From positions 1 to 64,000 of the forward strand of contig CAXBCP010000016.1 of assembly GCA_963974055.1 (NCBI GenBank): a stretch of DNA of 64,000 nucleotides. Direction: 5' to 3'. Positions 44,515 through 52,802 of this stretch are shown in pieces. Position 1 is the stretch's first letter; each line of letters begins with the position of its first letter. A program made the translations under genes and the position numbers. The notes below the pieces were generated by a model, which worked only from the letters and a program-made list of their open reading frames with translations, did not search any database and was not told where the DNA came from. The stretch comes from CAXBCP01 sp963974055. GTDB lineage: Bacteria > Pseudomonadota > Alphaproteobacteria > MPNO01 > UBA830.

Positions 44515-45528
44515 TTATGCTCCGTCTTCTGTTGCCGGTTCGCGGTAGCCGCGGTTGGGCACCGGGAAGCCGCAGCTGGTGCCGTCCGTGTAGATCACCT
44601 CGTCCTCCCATGGCAGGCGGTATTCGCCGGCAACGAGGTCCTGCATATAGGTATAGGGGCAGTCCTGTGCGCCGCCGTTGACCGCGACATAGCCGCGATG
44701 GCCGAACTGGTAGACGTTGTTTTCGACGCTCCAGTGGAGGCGCGCTTCGCGGATCAGGTCGGGGCGGATTTCGGCGGTGATGATTTCGTCGGGAATGCTG
44801 CCGCCCTCGACCATCACGGTGCCGTCGAAATTGCAGATCATGCCTTCGCCCATGGAATTGAACGTGCCGTCGGTACCGCACATGCAGACGCTGGCGGTCG
44901 CCATCAGATTGCAGAACGCGTTCGACTGGTTGGTCACCCGCCACGATTCGCGGATCGGGGCGGTATAGCCCGCCGTGCGGATCATGATCTCGGCGCCCTT
45001 GTAGGCGCATTCCCGCGCCATTTCGGGGAACATGCCGTCATGGCAGATGATCAGGGCAAGCTTCGATCCGTTGGGGCCGTCGCAGACCGGGATGCCGATA
45101 TCGCCCGGCTCCCACGGTTCGACCGGCACCCAGGGGTGAAGCTTGCGGTAATAGAGCCGGATTTCGCCCGTGTCGTCGATGATCAGGCCGCTGTTATAGG
45201 GATTGCCGCCCTCGTTCAGTTCCATGATCGAGAAACAGCCCCAGATAGCGTTGTCGCGGCAGGCGGCGCGGAATTTCCCGACCTCCGGGCCGTCGACCGA
45301 ACACAGTATGGCGGGGTCGGTATCCATCGACAGGCCGTGCAGGGAATATTCGGGGAACACCACCAGGTCCATGCCCGGCATGCTGTTGCGCGCCTTGGCG
45401 ACCATGGCGCAGATGCGGTCCGCCTGCGCAGTCACATCCGCTTTCGTTTCGATCACCGGCAGTTGCAGCTGGACCATGCCGAGCACGACGCCGTTGGGCG
45501 ATTTGTTCAGTCCGCCGAGTCCGCTCAT
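44515..45528 (-). CDS. amiF: formamidase (nitrilase superfamily, AmiF type)
   Basis: 337 residues, the usual AmiF length. It starts with MSGLGGLNKSPNGVV as AmiF formamidases do. The Glu-Lys-Cys triad of the nitrilase superfamily is in VVFPEYSLHGLSMDT, LYYRKLHPWVPVEPWEPG and LIICHDGMFPEMARECAYKGAE. The C-terminal WEDEVIYTDGTSCGFP is also typical. It hydrolyses formamide to formate and ammonia in the cytoplasm. Its place in a biuret operon is unusual and suggests that formamide, or a formylated ureide, arises in the same pathway. Confidence 0.88.
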   Translation of the reverse strand: MSGLGGLNKSPNGVVLGMVQLQLPVIETKADVTAQADRICAMVAKARNSMPGMDLVVFPEYSLHGLSMDTDPAILCSVDGPEVGKFRAACRDNAIWGCFSIMELNEGGNPYNSGLIIDDTGEIRLYYRKLHPWVPVEPWEPGDIGIPVCDGPNGSKLALIICHDGMFPEMARECAYKGAEIMIRTAGYTAPIRESWRVTNQSNAFCNLMATASVCMCGTDGTFNSMGEGMICNFDGTVMVEGGSIPDEIITAEIRPDLIREARLHWSVENNVYQFGHRGYVAVNGGAQDCPYTYMQDLVAGEYRLPWEDEVIYTDGTSCGFPVPNRGYREPATEDGA

Positions 45529-45553
45529 GATTCTGTCCTTTCTCCGATTGCGT

Positions 45554-46480
45554 TCATTTGGTCACGCTCAGTTCCGACGGCGCGCCGGCGAGGGTCCGCT
45601 TCGGCGAGCACATCACGATCATGATGCCGAGCGTCAGCACGTAGGGTGCGGCGTTGAACAGGTAGTAGCCTTCGGAGATACCGACCGACTGAAGCGCCGG
45701 GCCGAGAGACCCCGCGCCGCCGAACAGCAACGCGGCATAAAAGCAGTACATCGGATTCCAGCGCGCGAAGATCACCAGCGCCACCGCCATCAGGCCCTGG
45801 CCGCTCGACAGGCTTTCGTTCCAGCTTCCCGGATAGTAGAGCGACAGGAACGAACCGCCGATCCCGGCCAGAAAGCCGCCCGCGGCGGTCGCGAGAAACC
45901 GGATGCGGTTGACCGAATAGCCCATCGCCCGCGCCGCATCGGAACTGTCGCCCGCCGTCCGCAGGATCAGCCCCCAGCGCGTGTTCTTCAGCCCCCACAG
46001 GATCAGCGGCGCCAGCGCCGCGCCGATCAGGAACAGGACGTTGATCTGCAATGCGGACTGGATCTGCGGCACGTCGCTCCAGAAGCCGAGCTCGATCGCC
46101 GGCAGGTTCGGCGCCTTCGGCTGGATGAACGGCTTGCCGAGAAAAAACGCGAGCCCGGTGCCGAACAGCATCAGCGCGATGCCGACCGCAATATCGTTCA
46201 CCCGCGACAGCGAACAGATCGCGCCGTGGATCGCGCCCATGACAATGCCGCCGCACCCGGCGACCAGCACCCCGAGCCAGGGCGAGCCGGTCAGGTAGGA
46301 CACGGCATAGCCGCTCATCGCGCCCATGATCAGCGTGCCTTCGAGGCCGAGATTGATGCGGCCGGCTTTCTCGGTCAGGCATTCGCCGAGGCTGACGAAC
46401 AGGAAAGGAGTCGAGACGCGGATCGCGCCCGCAAAGACGGCCAGCGGCACGCCCCACCATCCGATACCGCCGCTATCCAT
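45554..46480 (-). CDS. BMP-family ABC transporter permease (YufQ-like)
   Basis: 308 residues with about eight membrane helices. The BPD_transp_2 family motif ECLTEKAGRINLGLEGTLIMGA is at residues ~33-54, and the ATPase-contact loop is NTRWGLILRTAGDSSDAARAMGYSVNRIR. It partners the permease encoded immediately upstream (8-base overlap). The family imports nucleosides, purines and related compounds. Confidence 0.9.
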   Translation of the reverse strand: MDSGGIGWWGVPLAVFAGAIRVSTPFLFVSLGECLTEKAGRINLGLEGTLIMGAMSGYAVSYLTGSPWLGVLVAGCGGIVMGAIHGAICSLSRVNDIAVGIALMLFGTGLAFFLGKPFIQPKAPNLPAIELGFWSDVPQIQSALQINVLFLIGAALAPLILWGLKNTRWGLILRTAGDSSDAARAMGYSVNRIRFLATAAGGFLAGIGGSFLSLYYPGSWNESLSSGQGLMAVALVIFARWNPMYCFYAALLFGGAGSLGPALQSVGISEGYYLFNAAPYVLTLGIMIVMCSPKRTLAGAPSELSVTK

Positions 46481-47585
46481 TCGCTATTCCTCCGGCTTGG
46501 CCTTTCGGCTGAAAAATGCGCAGGCGGCCATACAGGGTTTCGCTCATCAGGATGGCGATGAAAATGACGCCCTGCAGTACCAGTACCGTCGCATCCGGCA
46601 GGTCGAGCCGGCGCTGGATCAGTCCGCCGCTGGCGTCTATCCCGCCAAGCAGCAGCGCCACCGGCAGGATGGCAAGCGGATTGTGACGGGCGAGAAAGGC
46701 AACCAGGATTCCGGTATAGCCGTAGCCGACGACCAGCGACGCATTGGCGCTGCCGTGCACCGCAGCCACCTCGACCATGCCGGCGAGGCCTGCCGCGGCG
46801 CCGCCGATAAAGCAGGTAACAAGGGTGATCCGCCCGACCGACAGGCCCGCCATGCGCGCGGCGCGCGGGTTGCCCCCGATCATGCGAACGGCGAACCCGA
46901 ACGGCGTCTTTATCATCAGCACCCAGGTGACCGCGCAGAAGACAATCCCGAAAACCAGCCCCCAGTGAACGTCCATGCCGCCGACGGTGCCGATCATGTT
47001 CGCGTCGCCGATCAGCAGGGTGGACGGCTTGTTCAGGCTTTTGGGATCGCGCAACGGGCCTTCGACCAGATGGTTCATCACCGCGATCGCTATATAGGCG
47101 AGCAGCAGGCTCGAAATCGTCTCGTTGACGCCGCGATAGTGGCGCAGCCCGCCGGCGAGGGCGATCCACGCGCCGCCGACCAGCATCGATGCCGCCGCCA
47201 TCATCGTCAGCATCAGGTAGGTATTCGTGCCGATGGTCGCCGCGCCGACGGCCGCCGCCGCCAGCCCGCCAAGCACCAGCGCACCCTCGCCGCCGATGAC
47301 GACCAGGCCGAGCCGCGCCGGCAGGGCAACGCAGAGCCCCGTCAGGATGATGGGCGCAGCGCGCTGCAGCGAATTCTGCCACGAGAACCAGGTGCCGTAG
47401 GCGCCCTTGTATATAAGGGCATAGAACTCGAACGGATCGGCCCCGGCGACGGCGACGAACAGCCCGAACACCACCATGGACACGACAAGCGCACCGAGCG
47501 GAATCGCGATTTTTTCAGCGGCCGGACGGGCGCGGTCCCCGAACAGGGACGGCGCCCGCCCGACGGTCTGGGCGGTTGTTGCCAT
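46473..47585 (-). CDS. BMP-family ABC transporter permease (YufP-like)
   Basis: 370 residues from the ATG at 47585. A longer frame overlaps the binding-protein gene and encodes no family sequence. Family blocks are PIILTGLCVALPARLGLVVIGGEGALVLGG, NETISSLLLAYIAIAVMNHLVEGPLRDP and the loop TPFGFAVRMIGGNPRAARMAGLSVGRI. About eight to ten membrane helices. No clear ribosome-binding site is visible, so translation is probably coupled to the preceding gene, 19 bases away. Confidence 0.9.
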   Translation of the reverse strand: MATTAQTVGRAPSLFGDRARPAAEKIAIPLGALVVSMVVFGLFVAVAGADPFEFYALIYKGAYGTWFSWQNSLQRAAPIILTGLCVALPARLGLVVIGGEGALVLGGLAAAAVGAATIGTNTYLMLTMMAAASMLVGGAWIALAGGLRHYRGVNETISSLLLAYIAIAVMNHLVEGPLRDPKSLNKPSTLLIGDANMIGTVGGMDVHWGLVFGIVFCAVTWVLMIKTPFGFAVRMIGGNPRAARMAGLSVGRITLVTCFIGGAAAGLAGMVEVAAVHGSANASLVVGYGYTGILVAFLARHNPLAILPVALLLGGIDASGGLIQRRLDLPDATVLVLQGVIFIAILMSETLYGRLRIFQPKGQAGGIANG

Positions 47586-47604
47586 GAGGGCGATCAGGGC
47601 CGGA

Positions 47605-48729
47605 TCAGCTCGTCGAGCCGACCACGCCTTCGACAAGCCAGTCCATCTGCTCGAGCCACAGGTCGGTCTGGCCATGGGCCTTGCCGGACGCGACGATCGT
47701 CGCGCCCTTGTTGGTCCTGAGCGGCCCGGTGAAGATGGCAAACCCTTCGGGCGTCATGAATTTCGCCCTGGCAGCCTCGATATTCCGGCGGGCGCCGTCG
47801 CTGACGGCCGGGCCGTATGGCGACGATTTCACCAGCCCGGCGCTGAGACCGCCGCGGACGAAATTGCCAAGCGGCGTGCCGTCCTGCATCGCCTTCGCGA
47901 AGCCGGTATAGACGGTTTCCCAGTTCCATTCGGCGCCGGTCAGGTACTTGTCGCCGGCGAGCGGCGCCTGGTTGGCATGATAGCCGCAGACATACATGCC
48001 GCGCTTGACCGCGACCTCGGCGACCACCTTGGGGCTGTCGACATGACAGGTCACGACGTCGGCGCCCTGGTCGGCGAGGCTGTTGACGGCCTCGGCCTCC
48101 TTGACGGGCATCGCCCATTCGCCGGTGAAGATGACCTGGGTGGAAATCTTCGGATTGACGCTGCGCGCGCCAAGCGTGAAGGCGTTGATGTTGCGCAGCA
48201 CCTGCGGAATCGGCTTGGCGGCGACGAAACCGATCTTGCCGGTCCTGGATGCGTGCCCGGCGGCGATACCCGACAGGTACTGCGCCTCGTCGATATAGCC
48301 GAAATAACTGCCGGCATTGGCCGGATGCTTGTCCTTCGACCACAACCCGCCGCAGTGACGAAACTGCAGCTTCGGATACTTGGCGCACATTTTCAGCATA
48401 TGCGGATCGAAATAGCCGAACGATGTCGGGAACAGCAATGTCGCGCCGTCGAGATTGATCATGCTTTCCATTGTCTTCTGGACCGCAATGGTCTCCGGCA
48501 CGTTCTCTTCCTCGATGACCTTCACGCCGGCCATCTTCTTGAGCGCCGCCGCACCTTCGGCATGGGCCTGATTGTAGCCGTAATCGTCGCGCGGACCGAC
48601 ATAGACGAATCCCATCGTGACCGTCTTCGCCGCCAGCGCGCCGTTCAGCGGCCCGAACGCCGCCACCGCACCTGTCGCCGCCATGCCGGTCAGCACCGTC
48701 CGTCGTGAGGCCGTAATTTTCTTCGCCAT
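47605..48729 (-). CDS. BMP family ABC transporter substrate-binding protein
   Basis: 374 residues from the ATG at 48729, with GGGAG 8 bases upstream. The N-terminus MAKKITASRRTVLTGMAATG looks like a Tat signal (S-R-R-T-V-L), with cleavage after ALA. The PnrA/BMP fold is shown by VTMGFVYVGPRDDYGYNQAHAEG, GATLLFPTSFGYFDP and the GYIDEAQYLSGIAAGHAS segment that normally faces the ligand. BMP proteins bind purine nucleosides or bases; here the operon suggests a nitrogen-rich ureide or triazine-like ligand. First gene of the ten-gene operon, so probably the most strongly expressed. Confidence 0.9.
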   Translation of the reverse strand: MAKKITASRRTVLTGMAATGAVAAFGPLNGALAAKTVTMGFVYVGPRDDYGYNQAHAEGAAALKKMAGVKVIEEENVPETIAVQKTMESMINLDGATLLFPTSFGYFDPHMLKMCAKYPKLQFRHCGGLWSKDKHPANAGSYFGYIDEAQYLSGIAAGHASRTGKIGFVAAKPIPQVLRNINAFTLGARSVNPKISTQVIFTGEWAMPVKEAEAVNSLADQGADVVTCHVDSPKVVAEVAVKRGMYVCGYHANQAPLAGDKYLTGAEWNWETVYTGFAKAMQDGTPLGNFVRGGLSAGLVKSSPYGPAVSDGARRNIEAARAKFMTPEGFAIFTGPLRTNKGATIVASGKAHGQTDLWLEQMDWLVEGVVGSTS

Positions 48730-48786
48730 CCTGTTTCTCCCTCTGGATAAATTCCTGTTTCGCGTGAATGCGGGCATTCCGCCTCC

Positions 48787-48797
48787 TTGTATGCAAT
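48787..48797 (+). promoter_or_regulatory. candidate GntR operator, proximal to the BMP operon
   Basis: TTGTATGCAAT, near-palindromic (TTG-TATG-CAA), 57 bases upstream of the BMP-binding-protein start. It is the exact reverse complement of the site at 49097-49107. Confidence 0.5.
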
Positions 48798-49096
48798 AGG
48801 CGTGCCAGATTTATCCTTTGGCATTTCTGATTTTAAATAACTGATATTTATGGGTTTTTTTAATTATGACAGAAGGTCGGACCCGCCGGACATGACTCTG
48901 CACCCCCTATACTGCTTATTTTTTCATCTTTGCGGATTATTTAGGCAATTTTGGTGTCGCCCTGCGTGCGACAGGGTCGGTGCGATTCCGCCTGCGAATT
49001 AAGCACCTGCCCATATAACCGCCAAATATCTGAATATCTCTCCCGTCCGAACCGCTTCCGCCGCCGGAAAGCGCCCGCCGGGGGAGTGGCATGGAA

Positions 49097-49107
49097 ATTG
49101 CATACAA
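49097..49107 (-). promoter_or_regulatory. candidate GntR operator, proximal to the peptide-type ABC operon
   Basis: ATTGCATACAA, the perfect 11-base reverse complement of 48787-48797, 71 bases upstream of the second operon's first gene. The placement mirrors the first site. Confidence 0.5.
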
Positions 49108-49178
49108 CCCTCCGATGGCAAACAGCACCCGATCGTGTGACGCGATTGCGGAAGATTATTTCAAGGAGGCAGACCCCG

Positions 49179-50801
49179 ATGAAAAGACGCGATTTTGTAA
49201 AAGGTGCTGGCGGCGCCGCAATGGGCGCAAGTGCGCTTTCCTTCCTGCGGGTACTGCCGGCGGAAGCGGCAGGCAAGGACGGCACGGCCGTCGTCGTGAT
49301 CGGCGATACGATCAACAGCCTCGACATTCACCGCAGCGGCACGAGCCGGCCGAGCTACCAGGTCGCGGTTAACTGCTACGACCGGCTGGTCGCCTTCGAC
49401 ACCAAGACCCTCGCGGACGGCTCGCTGTCCTATGATTACGAAAAGGTCCGCCCGGAAATCGCGGAATCGTGGACGGTGGCGCCCGACGGCATGTCGATGA
49501 CGTTCAAGATCAAACCGAACGCCAAGTTCCAGGACGGCACCAAGGTTACCGCCCATGACGTCAAGTGGTCGCTCGACCGCGCCGTCTCGGTCGGCGGATT
49601 CCCGACGGTCCAGATGAAGGCCGGCTCGCTCGAAAAACCGGAACAGTTCGTCGTCGTCGACGACATGACCTTCCGCATCGACCTGCTCCGCAAGTCGAAA
49701 CTGACGCTCCCCGATCTCGCGGTGCCGGTGCCGTTCATCATCAATTCGAAGCTCGCCAAACAACATGCGACGGAGAAGGACCCCTGGGCGCGCGAATACC
49801 TGCACCGCAACGTCGCGGGCAGCGGCGCCTACAAGGTCGAACGCTGGAACCCCGGCCAGCAGCTTGTCTATACCCGTAACGACAACTGGGTCGGCGGCAA
49901 GCTGCCCGGCGTGAAGCGCGTGATCGTGCGCGAAGTGCCGTCGCTGTCGACGCGGCGTGCGCTGATCGAACGCGGCGACATTCACATGTCCTACCAGATC
50001 CCCGCCAAGGACGCGAAAGAGATCAAGGCGAGCGGCAAGGCAACCGTCGTCGGCACGCCGGTCGAAAACGCGATCAACGTGCTCGGCGTCAATTTCAAGT
50101 TCGAGCCGTTCAAGGACCCCAAGGTCCGCCAGGCCGTCGCCTTTGCAGTGCCGTATGAGGAAATCTTCCAGACCGCTGCCTATGGCCGCGGCGTTCGGAT
50201 GTGGGGCGGCAAGTCCATGACGCCGGAAACCGCTGCCTGGCCGCAGCCCTTCCCCTACACGACCGATTACGACAAGGCGAAAGACCTGCTCGGCCAGACG
50301 GCGTTCAAGGACGGCTTCAAGGTGCCGATCTCGATCAATATGGGGCTTGCCGACTGGCAGGAACCGACTGCGCTGCTGCTTCAGGAAAGCCTGGCCAAGA
50401 TCGGTATCGAAACCAATATCGAAAAGATTCCGGGCGCCGGTTACCGCACCGCGGCGCTTGTCGAAAAACGCCTGGCGCTGCACATCGACACGTTCGGCGG
50501 CTGGCTGAACTATCCCTGCTACTACTTCTTCTGGTCCTACATGAAGGGTCATCTGTTCAATTCGTCGAACTATGACAACCCGGAAATCGACAAGCTGGTG
50601 AACGAGAGCCTCCACATGGAGACGTCCAACCCGGCATATGCGGCGCAGGTCAAGAAGATGTTCGAAATCGCCTGGCGCGACCTGCCGCGCATTGCGCTGT
50701 GGCAGCCGGTGCTCGAAGTCGCGCACCGCGAGGATCTCGAAGGTTACGAGTATCACTTCCACCGCGTGCTCGACGCCCGCAAGTTCGCGATCAAGGCCTA
50801 G
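49179..50801 (+). CDS. peptide/nickel-type (SBP_bac_5) ABC transporter substrate-binding protein
   Basis: 540 residues from the ATG at 49179, with an excellent AAGGAGG 10 bases upstream. The Tat-type signal is MKRRDFVKGAGGAAMGASAL, with cleavage near PAEAA. The cluster C binding-protein fold shows SYDYEKVRPEIAESWTVAPDG, TFKIKPNAKFQDGTKVTAHDVKWSLDRA and VAGSGAYKVERWNPGQQL. This family binds di- and oligopeptides, opines, glutathione or nickel chelates; the ligand here is unknown. First gene of a five-gene operon. Confidence 0.92.
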   Translation: MKRRDFVKGAGGAAMGASALSFLRVLPAEAAGKDGTAVVVIGDTINSLDIHRSGTSRPSYQVAVNCYDRLVAFDTKTLADGSLSYDYEKVRPEIAESWTVAPDGMSMTFKIKPNAKFQDGTKVTAHDVKWSLDRAVSVGGFPTVQMKAGSLEKPEQFVVVDDMTFRIDLLRKSKLTLPDLAVPVPFIINSKLAKQHATEKDPWAREYLHRNVAGSGAYKVERWNPGQQLVYTRNDNWVGGKLPGVKRVIVREVPSLSTRRALIERGDIHMSYQIPAKDAKEIKASGKATVVGTPVENAINVLGVNFKFEPFKDPKVRQAVAFAVPYEEIFQTAAYGRGVRMWGGKSMTPETAAWPQPFPYTTDYDKAKDLLGQTAFKDGFKVPISINMGLADWQEPTALLLQESLAKIGIETNIEKIPGAGYRTAALVEKRLALHIDTFGGWLNYPCYYFFWSYMKGHLFNSSNYDNPEIDKLVNESLHMETSNPAYAAQVKKMFEIAWRDLPRIALWQPVLEVAHREDLEGYEYHFHRVLDARKFAIKA

Positions 50802-50842
50802 GCGGGACCGCGTGCGGATCGTCTCCAGACCGGCGCCCAAAA

Positions 50843-50868
50843 ACCCGGGCATCTTCTGATGCCCGGGT
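50843..50868 (+). promoter_or_regulatory. perfect hairpin between the binding-protein and permease genes, covering the permease start codon
   Basis: 11-bp perfect stem ACCCGGGCATC / GATGCCCGGGT with a TTCT loop. The right arm contains the ATG at 50859. No T-tract follows. Such intergenic stem-loops stabilise the upstream binding-protein mRNA; here it may also limit permease translation. Confidence 0.6.
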
Positions 50869-51884
50869 CGCGTCTCGCCATCGTGGGGCACCGCCTGTTA
50901 CAGGCAGTGCCCTCCGTTATCGGCATCATCATTGTCACGTTTCTGCTGACCCGCGCCCTGCCGGGCGACCCCGCGGCGTATTTCGCCGGGCCGGCCGCAA
51001 ACGCGGAATCGATTGCCCAGATACGCGCGCAGCTCGGACTCGACAAATCCATGCCCGAACAGTTCTGGGTCTATATCCTCGACCTGGTCTCGGGCGATCT
51101 CGGCACCTCCCTGACCACCGGCCAGGAAGTGACGGACGATATCCTCCGCCGCCTGCCGGCGTCTCTCGAGCTGACCCTTGCGGCTCTCATATTCTCCATC
51201 GGCGTCGCGCTGCCCCTCGGCATCATGGCCGCGCTGCGCGAAAATTCGTGGATCGACCATCTGTGCCGGATCGTGGTCACGGCCGGCGTATCGCTGCCGA
51301 CCTTCTTCACCGGCCTGTTCCTGCTATACATATTCTACTACCTGCTCGGCCTCGCCCCGGCGCCGCTCGGCAGGCTGAACATCGTGTTCCTGTCGCCCGA
51401 GCCCGTCACCGGCCTGTTTACGGTCGATGCGCTGATTGCCGGCGATTTCGAAACGTTCTGGGCCGCCTTTATCCAGTTGATCCTGCCGGCCATCACGCTC
51501 GGGCTGTTTTCGCTGGCGCCGATCGCGCGGATGACGCGCGCCGCAATGCTGCAGGTCATGGGCGGCGAATTCGTCCGCACTGCCCGCGCCGCCGGGCTGT
51601 CACGCCGGACCGTCGTCATTACCTATGCGCTGAGAAATGCGATCCTGCCGGTCATCACGACCCTCGGCATGGTGTTTTCGTTCATGCTTGGCGCGAACGT
51701 GCTGGTCGAAAAGGTCTTCGCCTGGCCGGGGATCGGGTCCTACGCGATCGAGGCGCTGATCGCGTCGGATTACGCCGCCGTCCAGGGTTTCGTACTGACC
51801 ATGGCGATCCTGTTCGTCCTGCTGAACCTGTTTATCGACGTCGTCTATACGCTGGTCGACCCGCGCGTGGGGATCGACGCATGA
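50859..51884 (+). CDS. peptide-type ABC transporter permease (DppB-like)
   Basis: 341 residues. DppB features: LLQAVPSVIGIIIVTFLLTRALPGDPAAYFAGP with the family's N-terminal RxLPGDP, about six membrane helices, and the ATPase-contact loop IARMTRAAMLQVMGGEFVRTARAAGLSRRTVVITYALRNAILPVITTLG. The ATG lies inside the 50843-50868 hairpin and has no good ribosome-binding site. An in-frame GTG at 50883 just after the stem is a possible alternative start. Confidence 0.92.
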   Translation: MPGSRLAIVGHRLLQAVPSVIGIIIVTFLLTRALPGDPAAYFAGPAANAESIAQIRAQLGLDKSMPEQFWVYILDLVSGDLGTSLTTGQEVTDDILRRLPASLELTLAALIFSIGVALPLGIMAALRENSWIDHLCRIVVTAGVSLPTFFTGLFLLYIFYYLLGLAPAPLGRLNIVFLSPEPVTGLFTVDALIAGDFETFWAAFIQLILPAITLGLFSLAPIARMTRAAMLQVMGGEFVRTARAAGLSRRTVVITYALRNAILPVITTLGMVFSFMLGANVLVEKVFAWPGIGSYAIEALIASDYAAVQGFVLTMAILFVLLNLFIDVVYTLVDPRVGIDA

Positions 51885-52798
51885 GCGCGCTGCCCCCGAC
51901 CGCCGACGCGCCGGCGCCAGCCGCGCGCCCGGGCACCGGACGCCAGCGCAGCGCGAAGGTGTTCTGGTCGCAGTTCCGCTACATCGCGACCGGCAACCCC
52001 GTCACCCTGATCGCGTTTTCGCTGTTCCTGATGATCGTCATCCTCGCCCTGTTCGGCCCGATGATCGTCCCGTTCGACCCGCTGCAATCCGACGCGGCGA
52101 ACGCCCTGAAACCGCCGTCCTGGAAACACTGGTTCGGCACCGACAATGTCGGGCGCGACGTGTTTTCCCGCGTCATCGTCGCGACGCGCCTCGACCTGCT
52201 TATTTCGATTACCGCCGTCGCCCTGTCCTTCGTAGTGGGCGGCTTCATGGGCATGCTCGCCGGGTATTACGGCGGGTGGTGGGACAAGCTGGTCGGCCGC
52301 ATGGTCGATACCATCATGGCGTTTCCGCTGTTCGTGCTCGCCATGGGCATCGTCGCCGCGGCAGGCAACACGGTCGAAAACATCGTCTACGCGACGGCGA
52401 TCATCAACCTGCCCTTCTACGCCCGCGTCTCCAGGGCCGAGGTCAATATCCGGCGCAATTCGGGTTACGTGCTGGCTGCGAAGCTGGCCGGGAATTCCGA
52501 CATGCGTGTAATGGCGCTGCATGTATTCCCGAACGCGCTGCCGCCGATGATGGTGCAGGTGTCGCTCAACATGGGCTGGGCGATCCTGAACGCCGCCGGT
52601 CTGTCCTTCATCGGGCTCGGCGTGCAGCCGCCGACGGCGGAATGGGGAATCATGGTGGCCGAGGGCGCGAATTACATCGTGTCGGGCGAATGGTGGATGG
52701 CGATCTTCCCGGGCGCGGCGCTGATGCTGGCCGTGTTTACCTTCAACCTGATGGGCGACGGTCTGCGCGACCTGGTCGACCCGCAGCGGCGGACCTGA
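51881..52798 (+). CDS. peptide-type ABC transporter permease (DppC-like)
   Basis: 305 residues from the ATG at 51881 (ATGA overlap with the DppB gene). A Pro/Ala-rich N-terminus precedes the OppC_N segment. PFDPLQSDAANALKPPSWKHWFGTDNVGRDVFSRVIVATRLDLLIS is the conserved DppC block. The EAA loop is RVSRAEVNIRRNSGYVLAAKLAGNSDMRVMALHVFPNALPP. It forms the permease heterodimer. Confidence 0.92.
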   Translation: MSALPPTADAPAPAARPGTGRQRSAKVFWSQFRYIATGNPVTLIAFSLFLMIVILALFGPMIVPFDPLQSDAANALKPPSWKHWFGTDNVGRDVFSRVIVATRLDLLISITAVALSFVVGGFMGMLAGYYGGWWDKLVGRMVDTIMAFPLFVLAMGIVAAAGNTVENIVYATAIINLPFYARVSRAEVNIRRNSGYVLAAKLAGNSDMRVMALHVFPNALPPMMVQVSLNMGWAILNAAGLSFIGLGVQPPTAEWGIMVAEGANYIVSGEWWMAIFPGAALMLAVFTFNLMGDGLRDLVDPQRRT

Positions 52799-52802
52799 CG
52801 CG

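Larger units (their letters stand above)
48730..49178. promoter_or_regulatory. 449-base divergent control region between the ureide and peptide-type ABC operons
   Basis: No gene is visible. The middle (about 48815-48960) is AT-rich for this window and should hold both promoters. Two inverted copies of TTGTATGCAAT lie near the ends (48787-48797 and 49097-49107). A small hairpin, CCCTG-CGTGCGA-CAGGG, lies around 48961-48977. I saw no guanidine or purine riboswitch consensus. Confidence 0.6.

Noticed and set aside
48730..49178. Guanidine (ykkC) or purine riboswitch upstream of the ureide or peptide operons
   Set aside because: No conserved guanidine-I or purine aptamer core could be found on either strand; only small hairpins.
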